Shown here in pieces: positions 46,648-58,060 of a stretch of 64,000 bases of DNA. The notes under the pieces were generated by a model that saw only the letters and a list, made by a program, of their open reading frames with translations, ran no database searches and was not told where the DNA came from. Origin of the DNA: Oscarella lobularis (lineage: Eukaryota > Porifera > Homoscleromorpha > Homosclerophorida > Oscarellidae); assembly GCF_947507565.1 (NCBI RefSeq), contig NC_089177.1:1610648-1674647 (forward strand), in the 5' to 3' direction. The first letter of the stretch is position 1. Each line of letters begins with the position of its first letter. The position numbers and the translations under genes were made by a program.

Positions 46648-48402
46648 TTACCTTTTCCTTTGTTTCCTTTTGAATAGGACGCCTATTCGGGGACAGTCTC
46701 GACGCTTGTGACTTACATCGCCGCAAACGTGACACCCCACTTTGACAGGGCCTCTGAAAGTCGGGGGAAATTATTGGCGGGGAAAAAAAGAGTGCGGTAC
46801 TAACCCCTCCTCCGCCTCACAGGTATGTGACACCGGCATACACTTCAAACAAGACGGGCAATGAATCCAATCTAGTTACAAGGATTAATTAATTAGTTTA
46901 TTAACCCGTTTCCGTATGTCAGACCTGGCTTGACACAAGTTGTGCAGAGGTTGCAATGTACGTACGTCCTCCCATCTTTCGAAGGGCACGCTTTACATTT
47001 CGTGCAATGTTTATTTTCCTGGCTAGAGTAGCGCTTGCACCGAGTACAAAATCTAAGAAATTAATTAATATCTCTTCACTAACTAATGAAATGAGATTGT
47101 TACCTATATCCTTCACTTGCTGGAAGCACGACCTTTTCGGCATTGACGCTCGTGAATAATCTCACGTGAGAACCTCGTTTTGAATTTCTACTTTTAGGAT
47201 AATTTGAATAGCCAATCTATCAAAGCTGTTACAGCAAAATAAATGCATTTAGATCGTTTTACTTTGTAGTCTAGCATGTGCAGCGAGGGGCAAGCATCAA
47301 GTAGCTGCTTCTCCAGAAAATAGGGAAAAACCCAGAATAGTTCGCTATGTAATGCTTTTGGTCTGGCCATTGATTTGAGTTTGGCGAGAGTTGATGATAT
47401 GGCTTCGGATAGGCCCCCAAAGGGAGGATCGAGAAAGAAGGCAATTTTTCCGCCTTTGGCAGATTTCAGAAATCTTTTAAAATTCGCTTCGCCCTTTGCT
47501 CCGTCAAAGAAATGACAGTTGAACAGATTGAATTCTTGGAAACTCAATTGGGGCCAAAACTGAGTCTAGAACAGAAATTTCAAAATTTTCATGGCAAAAT
47601 TTTCACTACATACGTATCTGTAATCGAGATCAAGCAGAAAGCTCTGAAGCGGAGACTCTGATGCCACAACAGCTTCATGCACACTGATAAAAGAAAAAAG
47701 ATTTGATTTAGGATTTCGGTAATATATCTCAAGGTGTATTACGTTGGGCAGCCGATGCAAAGAACGTGACTAAATTCAAGCTCGATCAACATGGAAAGAA
47801 AAAATTCGACCGATTCTTCATTAAACAGGTATTGCTAAAACACGAGACCAGCAAAAATTACATTACAAAATTTTAGGTCAACGGAATCTTACCGCATATG
47901 ATTTATCGTCGTCACGTGGTGTCAATATTTGACTTGGGTAACGCAAACGGTTTTTCGAGATCATCTGCACTCGATCTTCGTGCTCAGCGTGTTCCTTTCG
48001 CTCTTTCTTCGGCAGAAGCGTTTCGCATTGGTGGCAATATCTAACGGCGTTTCCCTCTTCGGCTGACAAGTTTTCTAGTCGTTCTTCGTTCTCCGCGTGC
48101 GTTCTTCGTGGACGATGCAGCGCATTGATTTGACGGCGCAGCGCTTCCTTTTCAGGTCTCGTCGGTTCGTCGGCCCACTGGAAAAAGCTGCATCCGTCCG
48201 ACTTTCGATCGCGATAGGCCGAACACGCGTAAAATTGACGGAGAGGCTTCGATTCGTAGTAGCGAGTAAAGAGCAGCGTAGGGCCTGGAAGAAGAGAAAG
48301 ATAGAAGGCCCCTCTTTGCACTCGCAACCTACCGTGCGGACATTCCGGGTGATGCTCGGTACCTTCGATGCAAACGTCTACGCCTCGACTCGAAGGATAC
48401 AT
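46648..48402 (-). CDS. ZCCHC4: ZCCHC4, 28S rRNA N6-adenosine methyltransferase
   Basis: Exon 1 (48402 down) ends CPHG and splices to PTLLFTRYYESKP, then FYACSAYRDR...CSFFQWADE: a GRF-type zinc finger. Next come a C2H2-like CHQCETLL segment and the methyltransferase fold (FLLDLDYRY, FNCHFFDGAKG, catalytic DPPFGG, FWVFPYFLE, LHMLDYK). Small downstream exons carry the treble-clef zinc cluster (CKRYSSQENKHCTKCKACPS, HCNLCTTCVKP, HCPSCLKC) and a final zinc knuckle CHVCGDVSHKRRDCP, ending at TAA 46648. The enzyme methylates one adenosine of large-subunit rRNA in the nucleolus. Catalytic DPPF is intact. Exon borders in the 3' part are approximate. Confidence 0.93.
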
Positions 48403-48567
48403 CTAAGGTTATCCGGGACGTCCCAAACACCCGGACTTTTCGTGCTGAAGAACTTTCCTGCGTGCAAGAGCTTACCACTTGTCACTGTGTGAGCGTGTGT
48501 TGAAAGAATGACTTAGAGGACTATTTCTTTAGTGTAGGATCGCATCCGTGGCGCAGAGACACAGGCG

Positions 48568-51500
48568 ATGAGCGCCTCGGGTTTGTCCTCGCATTTAGCG
48601 CCGTTTTATCATCATTTCGGCTTTCTTAGGTCGTATTCTCGGTGTTAGCGTTGTAGGCGATTTGACTCGACCGTCGAATGGGCGCGAATCGCCGCTATTC
48701 AGCAACGAACGCGTTTTGGGACTCGTTTTGGCCGACGACAAATGTCTCACGATTAAGCAGCTCAGAAGCGCTCTGCACGAGCAAGTAGACGAATTGCCCG
48801 CGTCGTTTCGTTTCGTAACGAGCCAAGGGTGCGTTCACGTGACGTCCCCCCAAGAAATATAATTCGATTTTCTTCTAGATGGCCTGTTAGCGCGAGACAA
48901 GAGGCGCTAATTAAAGCCGTGCACGTCGTGAATGAATCGGGTCTTGTTCGACTTCAAAAAACATTTGGTGAAAATTGGGTGTCCATGAGTGTATAGAAAT
49001 TTTAATTACGATTTTATCAGTTCGACCTCGTATTGGCGTCCTCAGCGAAGACGGAAGCGCACTTGGTTTTCTGCTCATCGACACGACGGAATCAATCAAA
49101 GAACTGAGATTGGGTTTTGCTAAACAGGTTCAACAGTCCTTTTGTTGATTGCCTCGAACATTATTAATAGTGCCTTCTCAGGTCAAATCCTTTGCGAATT
49201 GGATTGGAGACGATTTCTTTTTTCTCGATCAGAATTGCTGGCCTGTAGCTCGCGAACAAGAACGCGATTTGACTGTGGCCGACGTTCTGATTGGTCAAAC
49301 GGTGAAAATTCGCTCGGCGCGCTTGGCCGGAGATAGTCACATTGGAATCGATTGGATTCCCGGACTAAGTGAGCAGTGTAGAGTATCGTCCAAATGGCAA
49401 TCGATTATATGCAATTGTCTATTTAGGTAATCCTCACGTGCACAAACGGGAGTCACCAGTGTTTGATAATAAGTTAATTTGCAATGTACTGACTGACGGA
49501 ATATTTACTAGTCGTTTTGTGTCACAGAGTCAGTGATGATGGAGGAGATAAGCAGATACTCATAAGCTACGTAAGAAAAGAGGCGGCAAAATTTGCGCAA
49601 GACTTGAAGAGTGCGCTATGCACCTTGGGCTTTTCCGTCTATCTGGTAAAGCAATGACGTGTGGTGAAAAAATTTTTCTAATCGAATTAAATTTTTAAGG
49701 ACGTGCACGAAATTAAACCAGGCATTGATTGGCAAGATTCCTTGAACGAGGGCGTGTCTACGTGTCAGGTTTTTGTTCCCCTAATAACTCCGTCTTATGG
49801 CGAGACGCAGTGGACAAACAGAGAGGTGACATGTCAATCGTGTGCTATTTAATTAATAACCAATTAATCTCTTGTTATTTTTTCTAGGTCAAACTTGCTG
49901 ACGTTTTGGGGAAATATATTGTACCGGTTAATTTTCTGTCCGATTGGCCGCCCAGGAATGTTTATATTTGAAAATGTATTATGAAAATTATTTTCCTTTT
50001 TATTAGGTGTCTTGCTATTCAGTTTGCCACCACTCAGTTCATCCCTTGGCGTCTTCCAGGCAGTGGTAATAAAAAATTGATGCACAGAAGTCGAGAATGA
50101 ATTTTATTCTTAGATGCTGACAAGTGCGTTTGGGATGAAGAGTCCCTGAAAAGAGTAGCCAAAGAAATTGGCGAAAAGGCACTAAACCGGATGACGTCAG
50201 AAGAAAAACCAGTAAGACATTACACATCTACACACTATTCTGAGGAGGCACCTTCCATTTTTGAAGGCTAGCCTGAAGAGATCTCCTTCGTCTGTGAAAC
50301 CGCTTCTATTGATCTGCTGTCACACTGACCAGAAGGCGTTAGTAGATCACCTTGAAGCGGAATTACGACATGCTGGCTACGCCGTCTGGAATACGGCTGC
50401 TCTGTCTCGCACCGAAGCGTCGCATGCCCACAGTCATGCGAGAGCTGAGAAGTCCGTCAGTTTTTGTGTAGGAGTTGGAAAGGAGTTCTTGGCGAAAGTC
50501 GACGAAGCAGCGTGCGTCATTTTTGTTCTCTCCGCCTCGTTTGCTAAATCGATTGTGTGCCAGCAACAGGTAGGGAGAATGAGGCAGCCGGCGACACTTC
50601 GGTGGCCAATGGAAGTCGTTTGTTCTAGATCTATTATTGCGAACATAGAAAAAAGTTGGTAAAACTTCAGGCAGAGAAATTCGCTTTTCCGCCGTGGCTG
50701 AGCTTGCTGATAGGCACAAAAGGAATGATTGTGAGGAGAAAAGTGCTTTGGGGTGGGAGCGTACGGTATTCGACGCACGCTTTGATAGGATTCTTTGGGG
50801 ATGAATTATGAGAAGATTCTCTGCGACGTTGTCAAGAGAGCTCTCGATCCCAATTTTGACTCCGAAGCGGAGGACGCGGAAAACGACGCTCAGCTTTCAA
50901 AAGATGTAACTTGGGAACGTGAGTACACACAATCATAGCATGCATCGTTATTTAGGTTGAGCTGTTGAAGAAGGAATTGGCATTTGAACAAATGGTCTAC
51001 ATATCAGGCGGTGTTATTTTCTTCAACTCAAAATCCTCTGAAATTTGCCGGTAAATAGACGGAAAAAATATGCAGCTTTACAATCGAGTATTAATTAAGG
51101 TTTATTGGCGAGCATCTGGCTAAAAACCCGGAAATGTACCTAGTAACAGGTGGCTTTCACGGCGTCGGCGAAACAATCGGTTAGTAAGGGTGGGGGACGG
51201 GTTGGTACTCAACTTAGAAGTTTTCTTAGGCAAAAGTTTTGCCGCACAAAGAACCAAACTCGGTCTTCCTAGCGGAGTAATACACGTTCTTCCTGAAAGG
51301 GATGACCAGGTAGCAGAGCACATGTACTTTATGCAACTTGCATATGCAGTGTCTTATAGGATTTTTCTGCTAAAGCAAAGCAAAACGACGACGGTTCCTT
51401 TCTAATTCTTCCCTATGGCAAAACGTTGTTCTGCGGGACGAGCGTGAGACAGAGAGAACGGCTCATATCACGCGTTCTTAGGACGTGCATATTAGTCGAA

Positions 51501-51945
51501 GGCAACGGATATCCTTAGTGTGCAATGTGCAAAATTTTAGAAGTTTTTGAATGTTTCGCAGGTGGGCCTGGTGCCGCGCACGAGGCGGAAGAGTTTGCTT
51601 GGAACGATCATACAGTCATTCCGGTTCAAGTGACTGGAGGAGCTGCGGGCGGAAGCTTTGGAGTGCCGTCGAACATATTCCAAGTACAGTACCGCTGTGA
51701 GACGCAGCATGCGAAGATGTCATGTGTTTGTTAAGGTTCCGCCTGGGGTTTCGGATGATGATTGGCTTGTGCTGAGTGATGAAAATGCAAGCTGCGATCG
51801 CATTGGGCTAGCTGTTGCTTCCGTGGTGAACAGTCTAATGACGATCGAAGACAAAACCAACGGCCTGCGTAATTGGTCTGATTCTGCTGAAAATGCACGT
51901 TCGCCGGCTAGCACGCTTAGTGTAAGAAGCACTCAGGACATGTGA
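48568..51945 (+). CDS. TIR - degenerate TIR - SLOG-like nucleotide-sensor protein
   Basis: Many short exons. Exon 1 is only 48568-48580. Two similar N-terminal modules follow (LRSALHEQVDELPASFRF...GWPVSARQE and LRLGFAKQVKSFANW...CWPVAREQE), perhaps beta-grasp folds. TIR 1 (about 49530-50070): ISYVRKEAAKFAQDL, GFSVYLDVHEIKPG, VFVPLITPSYGETQWTNREV; the last Glu matches the NAD-cleaving residue of SARM1-type TIRs. A TIR-like domain (about 50280-50900) reads LLLICCHTDQKALVDHLEAE and SASFAKSIVCQQQ, with Gln where the catalytic Glu should be. The C-terminal part (51009-51945) looks like a SLOG Rossmannoid: VIFFNSKSSEICR, VTGGFHGVGETIG, ILVEGGPGAAHEAEEF. The intron after 51501 seems to use a GC donor. 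Ends at TGA 51945. TIR call firm, SLOG by motif only. Confidence 0.78.
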
Positions 51946-52497
51946 TTAGGTACTGCTGTTTTTCAGGTGCATATTTGCATTTATTGTGTTGACCCTAAGA
52001 GGGAGGGGTATAGGCGCGACTCACAACGATGGCAGAATTAGCCAAGACTCATTTTTCGGCTTTTCAAAGCAAACACGATCACATCGTTATTGATTAGGCA
52101 AGGACCAGATCCTCCTCTGAGAGTTCGAACAGAAGAGGACGGTCAGATAGATAATTCACGTTTGCATTATGGGTGATCTTTTTTGTGTAGTTCCGAAAGA
52201 ACCGCAGGGCCTGTGAAGCGGATCTACTCGTTAAGAATGCTTGTTCTATAGCACACGTGTGATGAAGCCGCATAGCTTTCGTCGCTTCTGTCTGCAGCTA
52301 CGCGTTTCGTTCTAGAAGTGAGCAACTACAGGCACGTTCGAATAGGTTATTCAATTGTGCTTTGTAATCGTTGAAATGGTCATCTAGATCAGATATCTAC
52401 ACGCAAGTGCAATCGGAGACGACCATTTAAAGCGGAGGTGCGAATCAAAAAATCCAGCGGTGAGCAGCGGTACGTCGCGCAGCGTTAATCCCGTTGC
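51946..52497. other. Gene-free region between convergent genes
   Basis: About 550 bp where the TIR-SLOG gene (plus) and the TRPA gene (minus) meet tail to tail. It presumably contains both polyadenylation regions. Nothing else is visible. Confidence 0.55.
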
Positions 52498-55400
52498 CTA
52501 ATTGGCGTCTGGCTCTTCTTTGATTGGCACCCGAAGTCGAGCCTTGTCCGTTTCGTCAAAAATCGATTCGCTAACTGTTCGTTTCATGGACTCCGTAGCG
52601 CTGATCGATTCTCTATCGCGCGTTGACAGGAGGACGCTTGTGTCGTGAAGCGATCCTCGCGTCTCTCTCTGCTTGATCATTTTCTCTTTCATCCACTCAA
52701 TCGTATCAGCCATTTGATCGATTTTTGCTTGTTGCCTTCAGATGCAATTGATAGGAAGAAAAGCGAGCGAGTGATTGCATTCTTACATTTTCAAAAGCTT
52801 TCTCAACTCTGTCCGGTTTTCAGCGTCTTCAGCCCTCAATTTTCCTCTCGCCTCGTCGCGTAAATCACTTACTTCAAGTCTCTTCCAAAACTGGAAAGAC
52901 GAATATATGAGATTTTACTTTCCGCCAGTGAAGCTTCTTACTCTGCTCTTCCAACTTGTGCTCTTCTGTTCTAACGAGCTTGGCTCTTTTTCGTAGCGTC
53001 GTCGAAGCCATTCTGGAGTCTTTTCTTGAATTGCAATGTAATCCTCAATTTGCATAATATAGCTTTTCAACGTCGCCCTTTTCCTTATATAATCAATGTC
53101 TCCCACAGCCAGACCAATCTGTGGAAAACCACGAATAGCTCTTGCTCAAATCATGTACAGTATTATTACTACTACCAAAAGGTTTTGCACTAAGACTGCC
53201 ATAATAAGGACGCAGAATACGTAGAGTAGGGCCAGCCAGGCGTAGTTTTGAAGAGGAACATCTTTACCCTTTGCGTCCGTTGGGAGAAACACATTGAAGA
53301 ATTCCAGTTCTCCTGCCATTATGGAAAAAACTCGTAAGAAAGCGAGCGGAGTTTCCTTGAACGACGGATAGACGTTCTAAAACGCGAAAATAAAATGCTT
53401 ATTTAATCAATTTTCTAAATCTGCTGTTACTGTACTTGTTCAGCGGTCAGGGCATAAAATGAAAAGGCAAAAGCAAACGTAAAGAGCAATATCAGCAAGG
53501 AAACCTTGCAAGGCAAAAAAGCAATGGTAGCGAGAAAGTGACTTTTGCAAAGTACATGTATCGGCATATACCTGAAGTAGCCTCTTGAACATTTTATAAA
53601 TCATAACCACAAAAAGTCCAAAATACGGAACTCTGCGTAGAAAGACTGACTATATCTCATTTGATATTTCAGGAGTGTCCTTACCGCCTGAGGAGAAGGA
53701 CAAAATTCAGCCAACCACAAAACACCGCTACTGCTCCCGCAACCCAGTTTGGATTATCGTCAGGTTCGTTGATTGGTATTAGAAATAGTAATGTAGTGAT
53801 GACAAGTAGCAGTCTCAGAGCGAAGAACGATCGAAAGAGAGACCAAATCGACTATCGAATATTATCCGTAGAACAGGGAACCAAATACAGGTACTTTTTT
53901 ACTTGAGGCTTCCTTTTCACGGAAGTTTGAACTATTGTCGATGCTAGCCATGATAGTAGAAGCAGGCCCAGAATTGAGGCTAAGACTATAAGGCTCCAGC
54001 GCATGGCAGTGACGTGAGCCCAGCTTGATTCGGTTTGATTCTCCCTGTGTGATGGGTGCATTTCAGTAACATAGACGCTGAGTAGAACGACGTAGACAAC
54101 GAAGAACAGTGCAGCGGGAAGAGTAAACCACAGACCAAAATTGACCCTGTTCATAAAAATTACAATTTGGAAAGAAAATCTTTGGCGTACAAACCATTTA
54201 TGGTTGAGTATAGCTGTGCAGACAGGATGTGAAAGGCACTCTGTGGCTTCCAGGTCACACATTGTCTTCGATATATAGAGCGAAGTTTAAAGTTATAGCC
54301 ATTCGCGGAAACAGTCTGACCTTGAGAGATTGTATGCTAGATCGGTTGGTCGTTGCGTTGCCTTGCAAAAGGCGAAAATCGTAGCTTTCCTGAACAGAAA
54401 CTAGTACTTAGCAAATTCAAAGGAGAGCCTAATGCAAACGAACGATGAAGCGATCTTTCTTTGCATAGCATCGATTTAAAAATTTCTACAGAAATAATGC
54501 GGGTACAGAGAACACAGACAGTGCGCTCATTTGTTACCAAGGCTACTGCTGGCATTTTTTCGACCATCAGCTGAATCTGACGTTCTTCTGTCTTTCCCGT
54601 ATCCCGCAAGAACACGCTCCACCTTTTAAGGATCGTTATATAGTGTCACGTCGAAGAACAGAACGCACAATTCGCTATTAGCAAACTCTGCTGCAGCGTC
54701 GCTGTTTCCACGCTGCAGTGCAACGTCTAGGGCGTTGCGCTGGGATTTGTTGAGCTTTCCAATTTGATAGTCAGGAGGAAAACCATTTCTCGCATGTTTT
54801 AATCTTCTCAAAAGAAACGCCACAGTGTCTGCTCGGTTTCCTTCGACTGCAAGATGGAGGGGAGTATCCTAGCGACTCAAAATATTTGCGTCGATTGAGT
54901 CTTCAGAGTAGTGCTTTACCCCGTTTGAATCTTCCAAGTTGATGTTCTCAATTGGGGCTCCACTGTCAACTAAGGCGCGACACGTTTCTACGTCTCCCGA
55001 AGCAGCAGCGTAATGCAAAGGGGTTCTATCTCGAACGTCCCTAAATTGGTAACACTGGCGAAAGAGCGAGTACTCGACGTATTCGATCTACCTGTAAAAT
55101 TTAGCTCCTTTATGAATGAGGGCTCTTGCTATTGGGTAGCTTCCAGATGCTGCGGCTTTGTGAAGAGCCGTTTGTCCTTCGCAGTCGATTGCGTTAACGT
55201 CACATCGCTCCATGAGCCGTCTACTTGATCGCAGCCAACCGTTCCTACGACGAGGGGAAGAGAACGTGTAGGTCTGTTATTTACGATAAAGTTTATTGTA
55301 CTCAGCTGCCAAATGGAGAGGAGTTTCTTTGCTTATGCTTTTGGAATTAGGATTTGCTCCTCTTTCGAGTAACCTTACTATGTCCTGGACAGGAGTTTGT

Positions 55401-57204
55401 ATAATATGTAGAAAAAATGGCCGTTAGAACCTTATGATAGCCACCCATTGATGCACAATGCAGTGGTGTGTGACCATTTTGATCTCCTTTGTTCAGTACG
55501 CCAATGACTTTTGTGTCATACTTTAAGAGTGTTGATCAATACGGATTGGTTTAATTGAGAGCTAAAACACCAATACCTCCAAAAGCGATTCTAGAGCTTG
55601 AAAATTTCCCACTGCACTGTGCACAATGGTGCACCCCGAATTGTTCGTAATCTCCAAATCGACATGAGGCGATTTCATTATTGCGTCAATTGCTTCACTG
55701 CTGTCGTATCTGGCGGCTAACATTAGAGGTGTGTTGCCCAATTCGTCTTTATCGTTGATGTCGACTTCCTGAAAGAGACAACTCTTAAGAACGGAGATGT
55801 ACGCACGCCTCTATATACTTTCGTGAGCAAGAAAACGATGAGCGGTGCCTTGTTTGCTTTTGCTGCCCTAGCATGCAGTAACTGACATTCGAAGTAGCAA
55901 GAACGCTTTAATCCTACCGATGCATCAAACTTCTTCCCTTCTTGTCTCTCTGTCCAAGAACGGCCGGATTTGAATTTTCCAAAACTGTCAGCATTTCAAC
56001 ACTTCCGCAATCGGCTGCTAGGTGAACAGCTGCATCTCCTCCTGCCTGCAGGGCGCTGCATTAGAAAAATGCAGGTCATTCTTGACGTCACTCACGCTTT
56101 TCCTTGTCACATCAGATATGCGGCAGAGGCACTGTACAGCCTAAGTTAGAACAGGAGATACGATTGATCAATGACACTCTCTCTGACTCAAACCTGGACA
56201 TTTCTGCTTTCAACAGCTAAGTGCAAAAGCGATGAACCATTTTTGTCTGCAGAGTAAATAACATCTGGCCAGCTTTTGTGGCGGTTTAAGCCAAATGTCA
56301 TCGCTGAAGTTTATACAAATGCATTGATCTGTCACGAAATCGGCAATTTTCTTACCCCAATCTAACATTAGCTGCAACGTCTTTTCTGAACCGCGTAGGG
56401 CAGCACTGCTAATTGGAGTGTGGTGATTTGAATGGGCGCGAGTCAATAATAACTGGCTTCCCAACTGCCCGTCAAAATGATTTGAATCCTTTTGAAGCTC
56501 TCTCAATTCTTTGCTCCAATGCTCAATTGCTTCGGTGCTGCAAACGCTTGCTTCTATTTTCTCCGCGAGAGCCAAAGCTCGATCGTCATCTACAACTTCA
56601 CTTAGCAGCTGCATGGGAAGAATTAGCTTCGAAAAATCGACATGCGTCTTTTCCCCCGCTCACAAGAAGTGCTGCCATTCCGGGAAGATTCCTCTCAGCT
56701 GCAATGTGAAGGACGGTCTCGTTGTCTTCGGCGGTGCAGGTAGCCAAGCGAGATTGCCAAGCGCGAAGTAAGTACTACGAATCGAAAGGAACGCCTCCAC
56801 TGAATGGGTTCGATCCTCCCACTCCTATCCGAGTTACGTTTACCGAAACAACTGAGAGTGTTCCATTCGCTACTGCGTAGTGAAGAAGTGGTAAAGACGA
56901 TTTGTCACCTTGGAGATCCTCCTTGAGCCTAAGGAGATCTCTTTGGGCTTCTGTAGAACGTCAATATCAACTTCAGATAGGAGACGGCTTTAGAAGGCGT
57001 TACCCTTGCGCCGATGGAAAGATGACGTCTTCTCCGACTTCTCCTCTAGAGCTCGCTCTACCTCTACGGTTACATCGAGTGCTCGTTGTGAATGGAGACG
57101 CTGGCGCGGGTTCTAAACGTCAGGGGCATTTGCAACGTGCACATCGTTTATAAAACGCCACCGTGACAGACCTTGCGAAGCTCAAAGAGATTTCGCTGTG
57201 ACAT
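52498..57204 (-). CDS. TRPA: TRPA-type ankyrin cation channel
   Basis: Minus-strand gene with many short exons, starting with MSQRNLFELRK (57204-57172). About a dozen ankyrin-repeat exons follow down to about 54640 (SLPLLHYAVANGTLS). Then HPVCTAILNHKWF and membrane segments: S1 (ALFFVVYVVLLSVYV), S2 (LIVLASILGLLLLSWLA), later ones around 53830-53400 (RLLLVITTLLFLIPI, VPYFGLFVVMIYKMF), pore region MAGELEFFNVFLP and S6 (VFCVLIMAVLVQNLL). The exon after S6 reads IGLAVGDIDYIRKRATLKSY, a TRPA1 signature. The C terminus is predicted coiled coil and ends at 52498. Ca2+-permeable sensory channel of the plasma membrane. Several middle exon borders are approximate. Confidence 0.88.
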
Positions 57205-58060
57205 GCGAACGTTCGTCTTCCTTGGCTCTGTAGCTTTGTCACGTGATTCTCTCCCTGCGTTGCGTCATTCTGGGTATACCGTACACCCTGCCTACACACG
57301 ATGACGGCATGACTTCAATCTCAAAAATCCTTGATGTGTTTTGAAAGCGTAATTTGGTAATTTTCCGCTGTATACAGTATATGTATCTATTTTCGAGAAA
57401 TGCAAAAAAAGCCCGACAGCGATAAATTTTCAGATTTTTGGTGATTGCCCTACAATAAAATATCGCTAATAAACGTGTCCGAATTTGGCAAAAATTCGAC
57501 GCTTTTTAAAAATCATTAATTCAATTAACATATTAGATTTAATTAATTTGGTAGTGTAGGATGAAAGAGCAAAGAAAGAGATTTCTAACAGTATACAACT
57601 TGCCTTACTTGCTCAGAAATATCAAGATCCGTATCACATGTTTATGTCTGAAAGTACATGTCACTGACCCTTGCTCGAATATTTGAACCAGCTGAAACTT
57701 TGGTGATTAATCTCTAAGAGAACGAGGAAGAAGCTAAGCCTAAATCGGTTGGGATCTACAGCCTGTAAGCCACCGGAAAGACTCTAGAGGCCTTGGGGAG
57801 ATGTTATTACCCAATCGTGTGGGCAAAAACGTCTATTTGAGTACCCACGAATTTTTAATTCATGTTGTGGACGGAAAAGCCGCTGAAAAGGACCGCAGGT
57901 CAGAACAATAGGCGATAGATTTTTAAAGTTCTTGACCGTGCATACGCAGAGTGCATATATGTATAAAGTGAGTGCACTCAAGTTCAATTTGAGGATCTTA
58001 AAAGGGACTCAATTTGCTTCTTAGAAATGTAGGCATAACGTCCCAAATTGATGCAAGCCA
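57205..58060. other. Intergenic region, no gene
   Basis: AT-rich sequence with no supported open frame. It contains the promoter side of the TRPA gene (57205 onward) and the 3' side of the HSPA12-like gene. Confidence 0.55.

Noticed and set aside
50941-51000. Exon starting after TTATTTAG at about 50956 in the SLOG gene
   Set aside because: Phase from the previous donor would create a stop; the acceptor before 51009 fits the phase and the domain.
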